Notes under the pieces: model-generated
What the model was told of the DNA's origin: nothing
The model's database searches: none
The model's input: the letters and a program-made list of their open reading frames with translations, nothing else
In this document: positions 37,001-51,700 of the stretch, in pieces
Position numbering within the stretch: the stretch's first letter is position 1
Layout: each line of letters opens with the position of its first letter
Position numbers and translations under genes: made by a program
Source: Platynereis dumerilii
Lineage: Eukaryota > Annelida > Polychaeta > Phyllodocida > Nereididae
Direction: 5' to 3'
DNA length: 64,000 nt
Assembly: GCA_026936325.1 (NCBI GenBank)
Contig: JAPTHN010000018.1
Coordinates: 8,637,658-8,701,657, forward strand

Positions 37001-37865
37001 TTATACATTTTAACTCACAAATTTTGCAAAATAAACAATAATCTGAGTGTTTGTTTGCTGTTCTTAAAAGTGTTAATCCCTAGCAATATTGTCAGTTAGA
37101 TACCGGCTTTTCCAATGGTAAAAGTATCTTGGTGATGTCTAAAAGCAGAAATACTTATTTTATACTGTTCATCATTATTATCGTTTTCATAGCTACATTT
37201 TTTTCAAGTTTGCAATTTGCTTTATTCCAAACTGTGATGTCAGAGATTTACCTCAATAATTTCGTTTATTACAAGAACTTATACCACTGTTTGATTTTTC
37301 TGGCCAATCAGAAGGCAGGATTTCGCTCTGATATAATGCATATCACAGCTCATACACCTGACCATGATATTGCATGCTTGGCTGACTACAAGTTGAAGGA
37401 AACACTGAAACAAAACTGACCAACAAAGGATTAAAACTGAACAACACAGACAGAAAACAAGGAGGAAGATTGTATCAAGTGTAACTGGTCTCAATAAAAA
37501 GGCTATATTCACACTTTTTTATAAATACCATTATCTGAAATAATGATCAAATTTAAGGTCACTTGATAAAATAGTACATTTGGGATATGTAAGCTGCAAA
37601 AAAAATAGCGGAGCAGCAGACCAACAATTTTGGCCCCATTTGGCGAGCTCAAAGAATTATTTTTTCTTCTTAATTCGGGGGCTACCGCCCCCGAACCCCT
37701 GCTTCTTCTTATTTCGGGGGCTGCCGCCCCCCAACCCCTGCTCCTTGCTTTCTGTTATTTTTCTAATGTCTTTCATAATTTACAAATAACATTTGCTAAG
37801 CTACTGTAATAATCAACCTCCCCAAAGTGACCTTGGCTGAAATGGCTGCACTATCGACCTACCAT

Positions 37866-37943
<78 letters not shown>

Positions 37944-40900
37944 AGTCTATCAATCTATCTGTCTATCCATATCTATCTATAAAATTAATCAATGAAATTA
38001 ATGTATTGTGTTATTTCCATCTATCTATCGATCTTTCTATCTATCTTTCCATCTATCTTTCTATCTACAAAATTAATGTATTGTATTATTTCCTGAGAAC
38101 AAAGAATTCTGACCTGTTGCCTTCAGGGCAGCCAACCTTCAAATGAACTGAGGAACATGAATGCGCAACATATACAATGAAATGTTGTCAAACACGAAGG
38201 ATTTAAGGCATACAAAGGGGTTTAAATTAATTTGTTTTGTACTTAGTGGTATAAGTTAGATAACACCCTTGTTTGTGATAATATGCAATAATCCTCGGGC
38301 TAAAGCCCTCGGATATATTGCATATTGTCACAAACGAGGGCGTTATCTATTACATATTTCAGGAAACTGACAAAGTGCAGTGACACATGGATGATGTATG
38401 TTTCACTATTCACTGTAACTGAACCAAACAAACTACTTAGCCTCAAAGGAGAGTTGCAATTACTGACAATGGCAATGGTTTCGGGAGTCATGACTTGTTT
38501 GAAATTGTGATGACTGTTGTCTTGTGAAAAACAGCAACACATTTTGTTTGGAAAACTATGAGGAGGAACACACACTCAGCTTAGACGTGCGTTGTTTTTT
38601 GTGGTTGTACAAAATAGTAACATTGCCTGACAGTTTTAAATTCCTTTGTCATTAACTGTGATGTCAAACTCTGAACTGATATGTCACAGATTGAAGATTA
38701 GACAAATCACATTGACAGATACCCGATGATGTCACGGTTTAACTGCAAAACGAAGTTTTCAAAAAAACACATAGCTATGAAAACGATAATAACCAATTTT
38801 GAATAAAAGTAATCCTTATCCTTACCTAGCCCTGGGACCCATGCTTGAGATTTCGACATGGCATCAGAAGAATTGGTCTATATTAAACAGTTTTTCTCCT
38901 AATTTAATGAAATTTTGGATCTGGGTACTGCTGACGGCACCACTTTTGAAAGCATTTCCACAAAAGTTTGTACTGTAAAAATTGATTTTAAATGAGAGAA
39001 TTGCCAAAAATTTGTGAGAAACAGCCATCAGCCTCACTTTTATGTTTGATGTCACCATTGTGACGTCACTAAAAATATCTATGACATCATAAACGGTTGT
39101 TGTGACATCACTCTCTCTCACCCAATGAGGAGACGCCATTTCTTCAATGTTTAAAGAAAAAAATCATTTCTTTAACTTCACAGGATGAGTGTTCATTTAT
39201 TTCAACATGTAGAAATATAGAAATAGGTGCCGTCAGTAGGAAATGTTGTCTATTTTCAAATAATGTTTTTGGTTTTGACATGACTATAAAACTAACAGAG
39301 CAATCTAAATTCTCCCAGACCCTTTCTGTAAAATCTCATGATTTTTCAATGTGACGATTCATGACCCCTGTCCCACAGGGGTCCAGGGCTAATCCTTACC
39401 TGCTTGCAGGGTTAGGTTCAAGGTAAACAGTTCAATTTCAGCGTTTGATGGTGACTCTGCGGCTGGAACTGGAGCATTGGTGCTGGGTTCTGATGCAGGT
39501 TTGTCAGCTGAAACCGGACTGTTATTGTTAAGAAATAAATCGTCAAAAAGATCTCGGGGATTTGAAGCTCTGGCTGATTTAGCTTCCGACTTGGATGACC
39601 GTTGGGCACTTTCATTGTCGTCTATGTTATCAGTTTCGTTCAAAATTATCCAATCGTCGTTCGAATTGATGATATTTGCAACGTTCCTTCCACTCAGTAA
39701 TGATTTTTCTGGATGGCCTTCTGACAAATCTTCGTTGTCTTCGCTAGACATGGCATAATTTTCATTATCGTACCACGATGCTTCATCCATATGAGCCGTG
39801 GCCAGAAGGTCAGATTTAACTTCATGACACAATTGACTGTGGCCTACGTATGTGCTGTACAAATCTTGCCCATACTTCTCAGTCAAGTAACATTTCGACA
39901 ATTCAATAGTCCTGTTCACACAACTGATTGACTCCAAAATATTTCTGGAAAGAAGGAAATAGCAGAAAAATATTAATCTTACACCCTTTGACCCTTATTA
40001 TGTTTCCGAAAAAGCAAAAACAATATTAATCACACACCCTTGTTATGTTTCCGACTCTGACTCTCGAATCTTATCGCCTTCCTGAAAATGACCCGACTAA
40101 ATTTCCAGTGGACCTAACATTCTGAATTTCACACTCCCAAGATTTACCTGTTAAAGCCTTTTATTTTTTTGAGGCGATGCATCAGCCCTGCGCTGATATA
40201 TTCTTAGTGATTCTATATGGCGCCATCCGCCTCTGTATAGATGGCTACAGGCCTCCCGACAGGAGGCTTTTCCAAGATTCAAGAATCAGCTTGTGAATCT
40301 ACGTCATCAAAATGGGGGCTAGCGCCGTGCATAAAATGCGGACGGGCCAAATTTGTGGAACGGCGGGCTGCGGGATTCCGCAATAAAACGCGGATGCAGA
40401 GTTGCGGGACGGGACGTTTTTTTGCGGGATCGGCCGTAATTAAATTCGGATGGGGTCAAATATGTGGAACAAGCTGAATTTGCTTTAAAAATCGCCTCTA
40501 TTTTTTTTTGAAAAAATTTTCTTGTTACAAAAAAGCATTCCATATTTATGAACAAGGACCGCAGTATTGATCAGGATTTAGGAGTTTTGAAGAGGAGGAG
40601 GAGTCAGAATTTAATCTGGTGTCACCTGACTCCTAAATAATGTGATAATTAACCCATAATTTGTATGCAAATTATGCCGAGTTGAGTCATAGTTGTTTTC
40701 AGGATGGCGATAGAGTCGGGAGTCAGAGTCGGTTCACTAGCTACCCCACTCCAAAGCCATGGTATTGCTTTTAAAAAGTTATCACCCTCGTGTTTCTTTA
40801 TATATATATATATATTAGAACTGGTATGTAATTGCGACTTACTCGCAAAGCGTATCAATTTGATTTTCGTCAAATGCTTCTCTTTCATTGCATCTTGTCA

Positions 40901-43900
40901 AGTTTTGGAACTCCTGTCTCATATTAGCACAGTCTGCAACAAAAAGATATATATCATATCGACACCATGAAAGCTGAGCTCTCATTGGCTGAAAGCCGGC
41001 CACATGTCAATCATTATTAGGCCTGCCTGCAGCAGGGAGGAGTATATAATTTCTTCCTGCAGTTCTGCAAAAAACTGCAGAATTCTGCAGTTCTGCAAAA
41101 AACTGCAGAATTCAGCAGTTCTGCAAAAAGCTGCAGAATTCTGCAAAAAACTGAAGAATTCTGCAGGAAACTGCAGAATTCTGCAGTTCTACAAAAAAAC
41201 TGAAGAATTCTGCAGTTCCAAAAAAATTCTGCAGTTTCAAAAAGAACTCTGCAGGAAGCTGCAGAATTCTGCAGTTCTGCAGCTCCCTGCATGATTTCTG
41301 AACCTCTGTTACTTCCTGCAGTTTATTGCAATGCATCTTCAAAGTTCAGACCTCTCTGACATGGGGCTTGCCGCTACCAAGGAAACATGGTTTGGGGGAT
41401 TGTTGTATGAGGGATCAGGGTTTTTGGTAGTCCTCTGTCACTGCAGCGTTTCTGAAAAGTTTCTGCAGCAAAATCTGTAATTCTGCAGGAGATATGCAGC
41501 CTGGGAGGTTTTATGCAGCTCTGCAAAAAACTGCAGGATTCTGCAGAAAACTACAGAATTCTGCAGTTCTACAAAAAACTGCCGAATTCTGAAAAAAACT
41601 GCGGAATTCTGCAGTTTAAAAAAAAAATCTGCAGGAAGAATTCTGCAGCTCACTGCATGATTTCTGAACCTCTGTTACTTCCTCCAGTGTATTGCATCTG
41701 TACAGTTCAGACCTCTTTGACATTGGGCTTGCCGCTACCAAGGAAACATTGATTAGGGGGGTTGGTTTGGGGGGTTGTGGTTTGGGGGGTCGGGGTTTTG
41801 GTAGTCCTCTGTCATTGCAGCGTTTCTGAAAAGTTTCTGCAGCAAAATCTGTAATCCTGTAGGAGATATGCAGCCTGGGAGGTTTTATGCAGTTCTGCAA
41901 AAAAAACTGCAGAATTCTGCAGAAAACTGCAGAATTCTGCAAAAAACTGCCGAATTCTGCAGGAAGCTGCAGAATTCTGCAGTTCCAAAAAAAACTGCAG
42001 AATTCTGCAGTTCCAAAAAAATCTGCAGAATTCTGCAGTTTAAAAAAAAACTCTGCAGGAAGCTGCAGAATTCTGCAGCTAACTGCATGATTTCTGAACC
42101 TCTGTTACTTCCTCCAGTGTATTGCATCTGTACAGTTCAGACCTCTTTGACATTGGGCTTGCCGCTACCAAGGAAACATTGATTTGGGGGGTTGGTTTGG
42201 GGGGTTGTGGTTTGGGGGGTCGGGGTTTTGGTAGTCCTCTGTCATTGCAGCGTTTCTGAAAAGTTTCTGCAGCAAAATCTGTAATCCTGTAGGAGATATG
42301 CAGCCTGGGAGGTTTTATGCAGTTCTGCAAAAAAACTGCAGAATTCTGCAGAAAACTGCAGAATTCTGCAAAAAACTGCAGAATTCTGCAGGAAGCTGCA
42401 GAATTCTACAGGAAGCTGCAGAATTCTGCAGTTCCAAAAAAAACTGCAGAATTCTGCAGTTCCAAAAAAATCTGCAGAATTCTGCAGTTTAAAAAAAAAC
42501 TCTGCAGGAAGCTGCAGAATTCTGCAGCTAACTGCATGATTTCTGAACCTCTGTTACTTCCTCCAGTGTATTGCATCTGTACAGTTCAGACCTCTTTGAC
42601 ATTGGGCTTGCCGCTACCAAGGAAACATTGATTTGGGGGGTTGGTTTGGGGGGTTGTGGTTTGGGGGGTCGGGGTTTTGGTAGTCCTCTGTCATTGCAGC
42701 GTTTCTGAAAAGTTTCTGCAGCAAAATCCTGTAGGAGATATGCAGCCAGGGAGGTTTTATGCAGTTCTGCAAAAAACTGCAGAATTCTGAAGAAAACAGC
42801 AGAATTCTACAGAAAACTGCAGAATTCTGCAGTTTCAAAAAAATCTGCAGGAAGCTACAGAATTCTGCAGTTCTGTAGCAAATTCTGCAGTTCTACCAAT
42901 TAGCAGTTTGTGGAATGACATTTTTGCGAGCACACAGATCGCCGAAAAAAGTGCCGTAGGGCAAAAAGAAACAACGACGGACAAAGACTGACTGCTGTAT
43001 TAAATAGGTTGCAGAGTACCTGAAACTTTTTTCGGAATGAAATTTGGTTGAGAATTGACCGAGCAGAGAGGAAAAATGTCCATGGAAGTTTATTTTGATA
43101 GAGCACTGTCAGCAGTTTATGAAATGACATTTTTGCGAGCTGACCGATCGCCGAAAAACGGGTCGTACGGCAAAAAGAAACAACGACGGACAAAGACTGA
43201 CTATTGTATTAAATAGACCTGGTTGCAGAGTATCTGAAACTTTTTTCGGAATAAAATTTGGTTTAGAATTGACAGAGCAGAGAGGCAAAACGTCCATTGA
43301 AGTTTATTTTGATAGAGCACTGTCAGTAGTTTATAAAATGACATTTTTGCGAGCTGACCGATCGCCGAAAAACGGGTCGTACGGCAATAAAAAACAACGA
43401 CGGACAAAGACTGACTAGTGTAGTCAATAGACCTGGTTGTTGGGTACCTGAAACATTTTTCTGAATGAAATTTGGTTGATTATTGACCGAGCAGAGAGGC
43501 AAAGCGTCCATTGAAGTTTATTTTGATAGAGCACTGTCAGTAGTTTATAAAATGACATTTTTGCGAGCTGACCGATCGCCGAAAAAAGGGTCGTACGGCA
43601 AAAAAAAAAACAACGGCGGACAAAGACTGACTAGTGTAGTCAATAGACCTGGTTGTCGGGTACCTGAAACATTTTTCTGAATGAGAATTGACCGAGCAGA
43701 GATGCAAAACGTCCATGGAAGTTTATTTTGATACAGCAGTTTGTAAAATGACATTTTTGTGATCCCACTTGTTTCCTCACAGTCCTCATTCTTGTATAGG
43801 TATTCATGGAGCTGCAGAACTGCAGAATTCTGCAGTTTCCTACAGAACTGCAGAATTTATTGCAGAACTGCAGAATTCTGCAGGACTTCCTGCAGAATTC

Positions 43901-44484
43901 TGCAGCTTCCTGCAGAATTCTGCTGTTTCCTTCAGAACTGCAGAATTTTTTGCAGAACTGTAGAATTCTGCAGTTATCTGCAGTTTCCTACAGAACTGCA
44001 GAATTTGCTGTTTCTATTGCAGAATAAGCAGCTGCAGGAAGAAATTTAAGTGTACTGGCAGCAGGGCTATCTGTGTGACGCTGTGCACAAGATCCTGCCA
44101 AAACTAAACTTTGTATGAATCTGTTTCTTTGTAGTATGCTTTCTTGTGGCTCATTAAAGGCCCTTTTCGAATTTGGCTGGTCTCCGTGACTTATTTGGTG
44201 ATTTAATTGAAAATATACCTCTACCATGCTGCACAGTGACCATTTTCGCGTCATTATCCTGCTGCTGTGATAGCCATACCAGCCATATGGAGTGAATGTT
44301 CACAGATTTATCAAAGAAATGAAAGAAATGAAAGAAAGAAGGAAGGAGAAGAAAGGAAGGAGAAGAAAGGAAGGAGAAGAAAGGAAGGAGAAGAAAGGAA
44401 GGAGAAGAAAGGAAGGAGAAGAAAGAAAGGAGAAGAAAGGAAGGAGAAGAAAGGAAGGAGAAGAAAGAGAGGGAGGAAGAGCAG

Positions 44485-44554
<70 letters not shown>

Positions 44555-45757
44555 TATCGATAGATCTATGGTTAGGTGTACACACATACGAACATACATA
44601 GCTGACTAGATAGGCCTAGGCCTATATTATGGCAGCCGCAGGGGCGTAGATCCGGGGGGGGGGGGATGGGGGGATGCATCCCCCCCTAGGATGAACCTGA
44701 GGGGATGATCATATAATTAATGATTATCCCCCCCTAGAATTTCAAATAATTACCACTTGCTATTGAAAATTATCATATCATATTTGTAATTTTTTCCATG
44801 ATACCAGTTGCATGGTACGTTGAAAATACAAGTCTCAGAACTAACCTTCGATTATCTAAAATATATTGCTGTTTTGGCCGTAAAGTGCCCCCCCAAAATC
44901 TTCCGCTGCACAACTTTCAGGCTTTTGCTTCCCGCAAAGTTTGCGTTCACCGAAATCATCCCCCCCTACAAAAATGAAAAATCTACGCCCCTGATGGCAG
45001 GCTGGCAGTCCTACGTATGCACTCTCTGAGTGTTCGTTCTTGTTTTAGAGTATGCCCTGCAATATTTAGTTCACAAAACAGTAAAACTCATAGTACCCGG
45101 GTACCAGTAATATTAAAATGTCGGCGTCAGCATTTTTTTACAGCTTTTTTTCCGGCCTGATATCCATAATTTCAATAGGCCTAATTGCTTGTTTTCCACA
45201 AAGAAAATATTTGAAACAACAAACAGACAAGAATGAGACATTCAGACATGCATTCACTTGCTTAGAATAATCTCAAGCTGTGATTTATGTCTGTCACACT
45301 GCAGGAACGTCAATCTTTTTGTTACTACAGGGGAACAAGAAGTGCAACGAAATGACAATGTGTTTGGTGATCAAGTAGTTTTGCCACGTCACATATTTTC
45401 ATGCTCCTCTGAGCACAGATGGTGTATCACACTTGACAATTATTTTCATTATGTGATACAACACCCAGGAAAAAGCATAATATCTGAAATTGCACTGTAC
45501 AAAGTTTGTGGAGACAGAGCCTGACTCTGAGCCTCAACATGTCAACTGAATCCTATGAATATATCAACACACAAATGAATTTATCATGTTATTTGCTCTT
45601 GTTGCTGACAGAGAGTGTAGCTACTGCATTTTTCTTCAATCATTTCATTATTGGGAGATGCGATTCTATTATAACGATACAGAGAGATAGAGAGGCAGAC
45701 AGAGAGATAGATATTGAGAAATAGATAGATAGTTAGACAAACAGATAGATAGTTAGG

Positions 45758-45793
<36 letters not shown>

Positions 45794-48700
45794 AAGCTGG
45801 CGGATCCAGAGAGGATGATCGGGGGGGGGGGGCTGCAACATTTTTCGCCATACATTCGTGAACCCACATTGTTGCATTTTTCTTCAATATGGTAGGCCTA
45901 CATTAAATCTCAGTGGTTTTTTTTTGGGGGGGGGGGAGGCCCCTAGGACCTCCCTGGAACTGCCACTGGACGATGATAGACAAACAAACAGATATAAGAG
46001 GTTGAAAGATAATTATTATTATTATTATTATTTTATTCGTACCAAATTAGTACAGTTATGACATTAAATAGCAATATAGAAATATGAAAGTCAGTTTGTG
46101 CAAAGTTCATTTAAAATTGAGAGAACTTCATGTCTCTCAAGACAGCATGTGCTGTCATTGTCTCTCACAGACGCAAGCTCCTTAATGACACAGGCGGTAG
46201 CATAGTTCCGAGGCTGCTGACAGTCGTCTCTGCATCTCCCAATTATATTTCGTAATAGTAGATCAATATCTTCTTCTACAAATCTTTTTGATGTTATATT
46301 TAGCATATTGCACACGGTGTTCACATTTTTTGCAAACAACGAGTTTGAATGCTTTAGTGCATTTTCAAAGATATACTGCACTGCTGGAAAGTCATGATTA
46401 AAGGCAGCCTTTGCATAATGAAACGCTTTGCACACATATGACTGGAGCACATTTTACCAGATAAACAAGGCAGAATTGCATTGTGAGTCCTAGGTGGCAA
46501 TCTCCAGACATTTCTCAAGCATCTACGATAGGATGTATGCAGTTTGTTAATCCTGTTCAAATCACATAGTTGTACACCATAGAATGAAGTACAGTGTTTA
46601 TCAAAAAGTTCATTTTGCACACAGGAGGACACATTTTGGAACTTAGATCTATATCCATTATATTGACCATATAGCTGCTTCACGATACCATCACAGTCAT
46701 CTTTTAAGATGTTACTGTAAAGTTTATGACCAAGATGTGTGACTGATTCCTCACACTCCACAATGTCCCCACAGACTGTCACCTTCCAATGATTGCTGGA
46801 TTCATAGATTCATTCACATGTCATGTGAGCTCGCTCCCCTGCTTGTAGGCCTGCAGCAGACTGCTGTCAGTCAGGATGCTGATGACAAGTACATGTACCC
46901 AGAGAAAAAAAACTTATAAATTGGACATTATTTCAAAATAATTATTAGTAATTTTTACTGGACTGGAGACAGTGCACTGTTTGACAATGTGGGACTGGTA
47001 CATTGTCCTAACTGTGATCAACTATGTCATTTTTGCTTTGTTGAACTTGACCACCTCTTTATTGTCAAATGAAAAGTGCTAATTGTTTGTTGTCTTCACC
47101 TTGGCAAATATTTACACTCAGCGCTCAATGGTGCATAGAAAAATCATTCGTCACAAGATCACTTTGGCCACAAATCAGATGATCCTTTCGTTGCACTTCT
47201 TGTTCCCCTGTAGTAACAAAAATACAGCACTTGTTGTCAGGGTGGTCTTACAATAGCCAACCTGAGAGGTGAGTTTGTATATCATTGGCCAGCCACAATT
47301 TTTATTTTACTCAGGAGAATTACAATCCTGAGACCTCCCTCATCTACACCGAATGGCATTAAAAGCTGAAACTTGCTGTCACCTAGGCGGTAGTGGCATA
47401 AAGTTCTGGGAGGTCTCGAGCGGGGGGGGGGGGCATCTGGGGGGCACCCGATTCTCTGGGGGGGCACCCACAATGATTACTGTATATTTAAACTGGTTGG
47501 AAAGTTCATATGGGGGGCATCTGGGGGGGCACAGGTCCGTTGTGGGGGGGCACGTACCCCCGTGCCCCCCATAGGGACGCCACTGCCTAGGCCAAACATA
47601 ATTGAATATTCGCTTTTCCGATTGACAATCGATTTTCTGCCTGCAGAAATATAAGTTATCCGCAATTTTTTGTAAATTGACCTAATGAAGTTTTTCAGGA
47701 TAAGGGAACTAAGGTGGTTACTAAGACATGAAACACCCACTTATGAGCTACTTAGGTACTAACACTAGTAGCCATGGCCCCTTAAATGGGTCCTTACAGC
47801 ACATTTGGCTACTTATGACAACTGTAAGGCACCTAAGAATCCACTAAAAGCCAAACATAGGTACTTATGGGTACTTATGTTAGTTCCATCCACTTGCAGA
47901 GCATGAAGTCTACTAAGAAAGTCCCCTTAGAAGGATTACAGAAGTGAGAATGCCTAAGGTGAAAATCCTTTGTTTGACAAACTTTGCAGATTTCATTTCA
48001 CATTGGTTCATCATGCCCACACTGAGGAAAACACACCAGTTAACTGACTTGCATTGTTTTATCAACACATTCATAATCTTGATAAAACTGACAAATCAAG
48101 AAGCGCAGCAGCAAACCCACGACTGCACAGTTCTGTTGCTGAAACAATGTGATGGAGCATGTGCCATTATTTTTTCTGTACGAAAATACCTTGATATAGG
48201 CCTACATGCCAAAGTTTCAGATATATATGTGCAATCAAACTGTTTATTGGAAGGATGTGGGATGAGGGGATGGGGGCTAGACTAAAACCGATTTTACTTG
48301 ATTGTCTCTGCCTCGAAATCAATAATTTTGGTTTGAATTGAATAAAATTATCAATGAGATAAATAATCTTCCAAAACCTCCAAAAATTAAATTGTACTGT
48401 AAATGCTGCATGCATTCCAGAATTTACTCAAATTCTCACTAGAGGAGACTGGGGCAAGTTGTAACTTTTATAAACCATCGTTAATTTGAAACTAAATCAG
48501 GCAGATGATTCCCTAATTTGATACATGAAGCTAGTGTTGGAGGTTCAAGACCTGCCTCCTTTGATGGTCATATTCTGATGGTGTGGGCCTTGGCTCAGTC
48601 TCAGTTGCACCAGACAAAAATGTCATTTTTAATCGTGAAAATTATGTACTAAAAATTCATAGATAACACTTGAAATACAATTGGCCAGTGCTGAATTAGC

Positions 48701-51700
48701 AACATGAATGTCTCCTGACCCATGTAACTTATAATTTAACATGTTTAACTGATATGTTGTCAGAATTGTGAGTAACACTTACGCTGTAATTTGAGTGACA
48801 TTGTCCCCAAACCAATTTTGGAGTGACTGGTGGCATGATATGATACATTTAGACTACCAATAAATTGTGTCAATATAAGATACTATAACAAACCAGTTAT
48901 GTGCTGCAAGTATAATAGGAATGATTACAATATGAGAAAAAAAGGTAAAATACAATGTAAGTTTAAAAAAAAAGGATCAACCAACCTGACTAATCCAGTG
49001 ATAAACCTTACAGCAACACAGGGTTCAGATGTGCAACCTAGAACTCTTTGTGAAGGTCCAAAATTATCTCCCAAATTGTTGTGTCCCATTGTTTTAATTG
49101 CTTCACAAAGTAAGTTTTTTAAAATAGAAAATCACCCCAAGGCAAAAATGACACAACTTACCTAATTCTCCCCTACTTTTTTTTAAAGTAAAAATTTGAA
49201 TAATACACAACTGCACATGTACCAGGCCCCACTGACAAATGTTAGAGAAATATTCATTCCACAATATTTATGTTAATGTACTTGTTTGGAGAAGGAGGAT
49301 ACATACCTACACCAAATTCATGGTGTTAACAGAAGGCCTCGATTTAACAAAGCATATTTTATGGTCTTATATGGATCAATTAATTTTGAATTTATACGTA
49401 ATTTAAAAGCTTTGCTGAAGGTTTAAATGCTCATATTTGCTGTAATGCATGTAAACCTTGTCATATTACATTGTGGGTTTGCTCAAGCACAGTCTATGCT
49501 TGCACACAATCTGGTCTTTGTTTATTTCACACATTAGGATATTGATATTTAATCTCAATATTATGACAAACACAGAAACTTTGCGATGAAATTATATAAA
49601 ACTGAGAAAAACAGTTCTGTAATCCCTCTAAGGAACCTCCACCAAGCATAAGGGGCCTTAGTGTCTTAGTAGCCAGCTAAGTTCCCTTATCCTGAAAAAC
49701 TTCAATAAAAATACCGATTTCAGCTTTTTAATGTCCTGCCTACTAATCTTTGAAAAAGCGGCTCAATATGATCCGGACAGCTAAAGATCAATTATTTCTG
49801 GCCTTATTGTAGTGTTGTAACTGTACACTAGGGGCGCTGACACCATCTCTGTTGGCTTGTACTCCCTCTAGTGGATAATCATGATAAAGCATTCTGGGAC
49901 TTCCACTCACCACCATACACACGTGTTTGTTTGCTACATTACGCCCCTACTTATTTATTAGATTTCACTGACCTTCGTCGCATAATGGGACAATCGCAAA
50001 AGATAATCGTTTGATAAAATCTTCCTCCGCCCCTTCGTTGAAGATGCAAGATCCGGATCCGCAGTCGAGTTTTCCTTGTTTTAATACTCTGCACGAATCA
50101 CAAGATTACAATAAGAAATTACTAAATGCATGGCTGCTATGAGTGCCAGTTATATCCCGCGTTTGAGTGAATATGTGATATATCCGAGGCGTAGCCGAGG
50201 ATTATCACATATTCACGAAAACAAGGGATATAACTAACTTATACCCAAAACAAAATAAAACAAAACAAAGAGATTTTAAAAAGAAAATAAAACAAGAAGG
50301 ATTTACGGAAAGAGGAAGAAAACTGCTACAAACAATTTGCCAAGTGGGATTAATCTTATCACATGAAAGTATCAGTTGAAGAAAAAAATCCAAATGGAAT
50401 CACAGTTGACAATTATATGATATGAAATTTATACATATTCTGATCATTTTCTTGGATATACAAGGCTAATGCATCTGAAAGGTATTTGAAATTTTCAATC
50501 ACGCACTAAAAAAGCTACAGAGACATCCCTTACATTTTTAGAATTTGGTTATAAATTTAGAAAACAACTGATTTTAATACTGTGGACCTTGACATTGTGT
50601 TAGTTACTTGAAATACAGGGATATCTCCCAATAACTACCTTTAATATATATGCTCAAATAACATACATGTGTAAACACCAAAGCTTGAAAAGACCGTGCT
50701 GCCTGGATCCAAAAGATTGATTTTAAAGACAACAGTTTGTAATAAGCTAATTAGTTGCAAAATTATAATGAAAAATGTTTGGATTGGAAATTTAAAAAGA
50801 AACAGTTTGAATTTTTAAAAGTGGAAAAAAAATCCCCCCCCCTCGGAAAATGTGGGGGGGGGATGTTTGGAAAGAAAATTAATTTGACCAAAAAAAACAG
50901 TGGTACAAAAATATTCTAAAAAAAAAATTGGGTTATACAATTTGCAATTTGGGGGGGGGGGGGTTTTGAGAAAAAATCAGAAAACAAAATTTGGAAGGGG
51001 GGGGGGAGAGGGAGGTGTAAAAAAAAAGTTTGGAACAAAAGATTTTCTTGAAAATTTAGGGGGAGGAAGAATTTAAAAAACAGATTTAACAGGGAAAAAA
51101 GCAGGCAAACGAACAAATTGTGGAAAAAAAGAAAAAAGTTAAAAAATCAGAAGAATATATGCATTTGGATAGTTGGGGATCACCATCAGATATAAAGTGC
51201 TGGGAATTGTAATTTTCCAATTGACAGGACATCATTTATTTCATGACAACAGCAGCAGTAATTAGGCCTATTTATTTTTAGTGAATGATGTCCTAAAATA
51301 TTTCTTTTTGAATTAAACAAAACCATGTTGAGAAATACCTCCACCACCAGCAATTATTTTATATATTCAAGACGACTCTATAGGAATTATTTATTTCACC
51401 TAAACTGGACAAGAAATTATCTATAAAAAAAAATCAAAGCCTCCTCCTCCTCCTAGAGATCCAATATGGTTGACCCCTTATCCTTATTAGTTGTGTTCTT
51501 GACATTAAAATCTGAAGGGGGTCAAATTTAAGGATTTACGGATTTGTCTCAGGCGTTTTGTTTTAAAATACTTTTGTTTAATTTTTGTTAGTAATTCACT
51601 GTTTGGTACAGTTTTGCTGTTTGTGTTTTGAGCATTGTTAAACAATGAGGCTTATATATTCTATATACGCCCATGGGCGTATAAGTGAACAACAAAGAAT

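Larger units (their letters stand above)
45317..47222. repeat. Inverted repeat pair enclosing a LINE fragment
   Basis: GTTACTACAGGGGAACAAGA at 45,319 is found as its complement at 47,201-47,220. The arms extend about 70 bp. It is probably an old foldback element. Confidence 0.55.
47589..49804. mobile_element. Foldback MITE 'TAGGCCAAACATAATTGA', split by nested insertions
   Basis: The left part is 47,589-47,686 and the right part is 49,707-49,804 (CTAAAGATCAATTATTTCTG, GGCC). Together they equal the intact ~200-bp copies at 23,369 and 61,224. Confidence 0.75.

Noticed and set aside
41004-42838. Many overlapping frames reading QNSAV / CRILQ on both strands
   Set aside because: The palindromic 16-mer satellite has no stops in several frames. 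No start context, splice sites or conservation beyond the repeat.
42900-43754. Repeated ~65-codon frames on the minus strand (RSVSSQKCHF)
   Set aside because: One frame per ~210-bp tandem unit, broken at every unit boundary.
44267-44599. Lys/Glu/Arg-rich frames and their reverse
   Set aside because: Purine-tract and GATA simple repeats.
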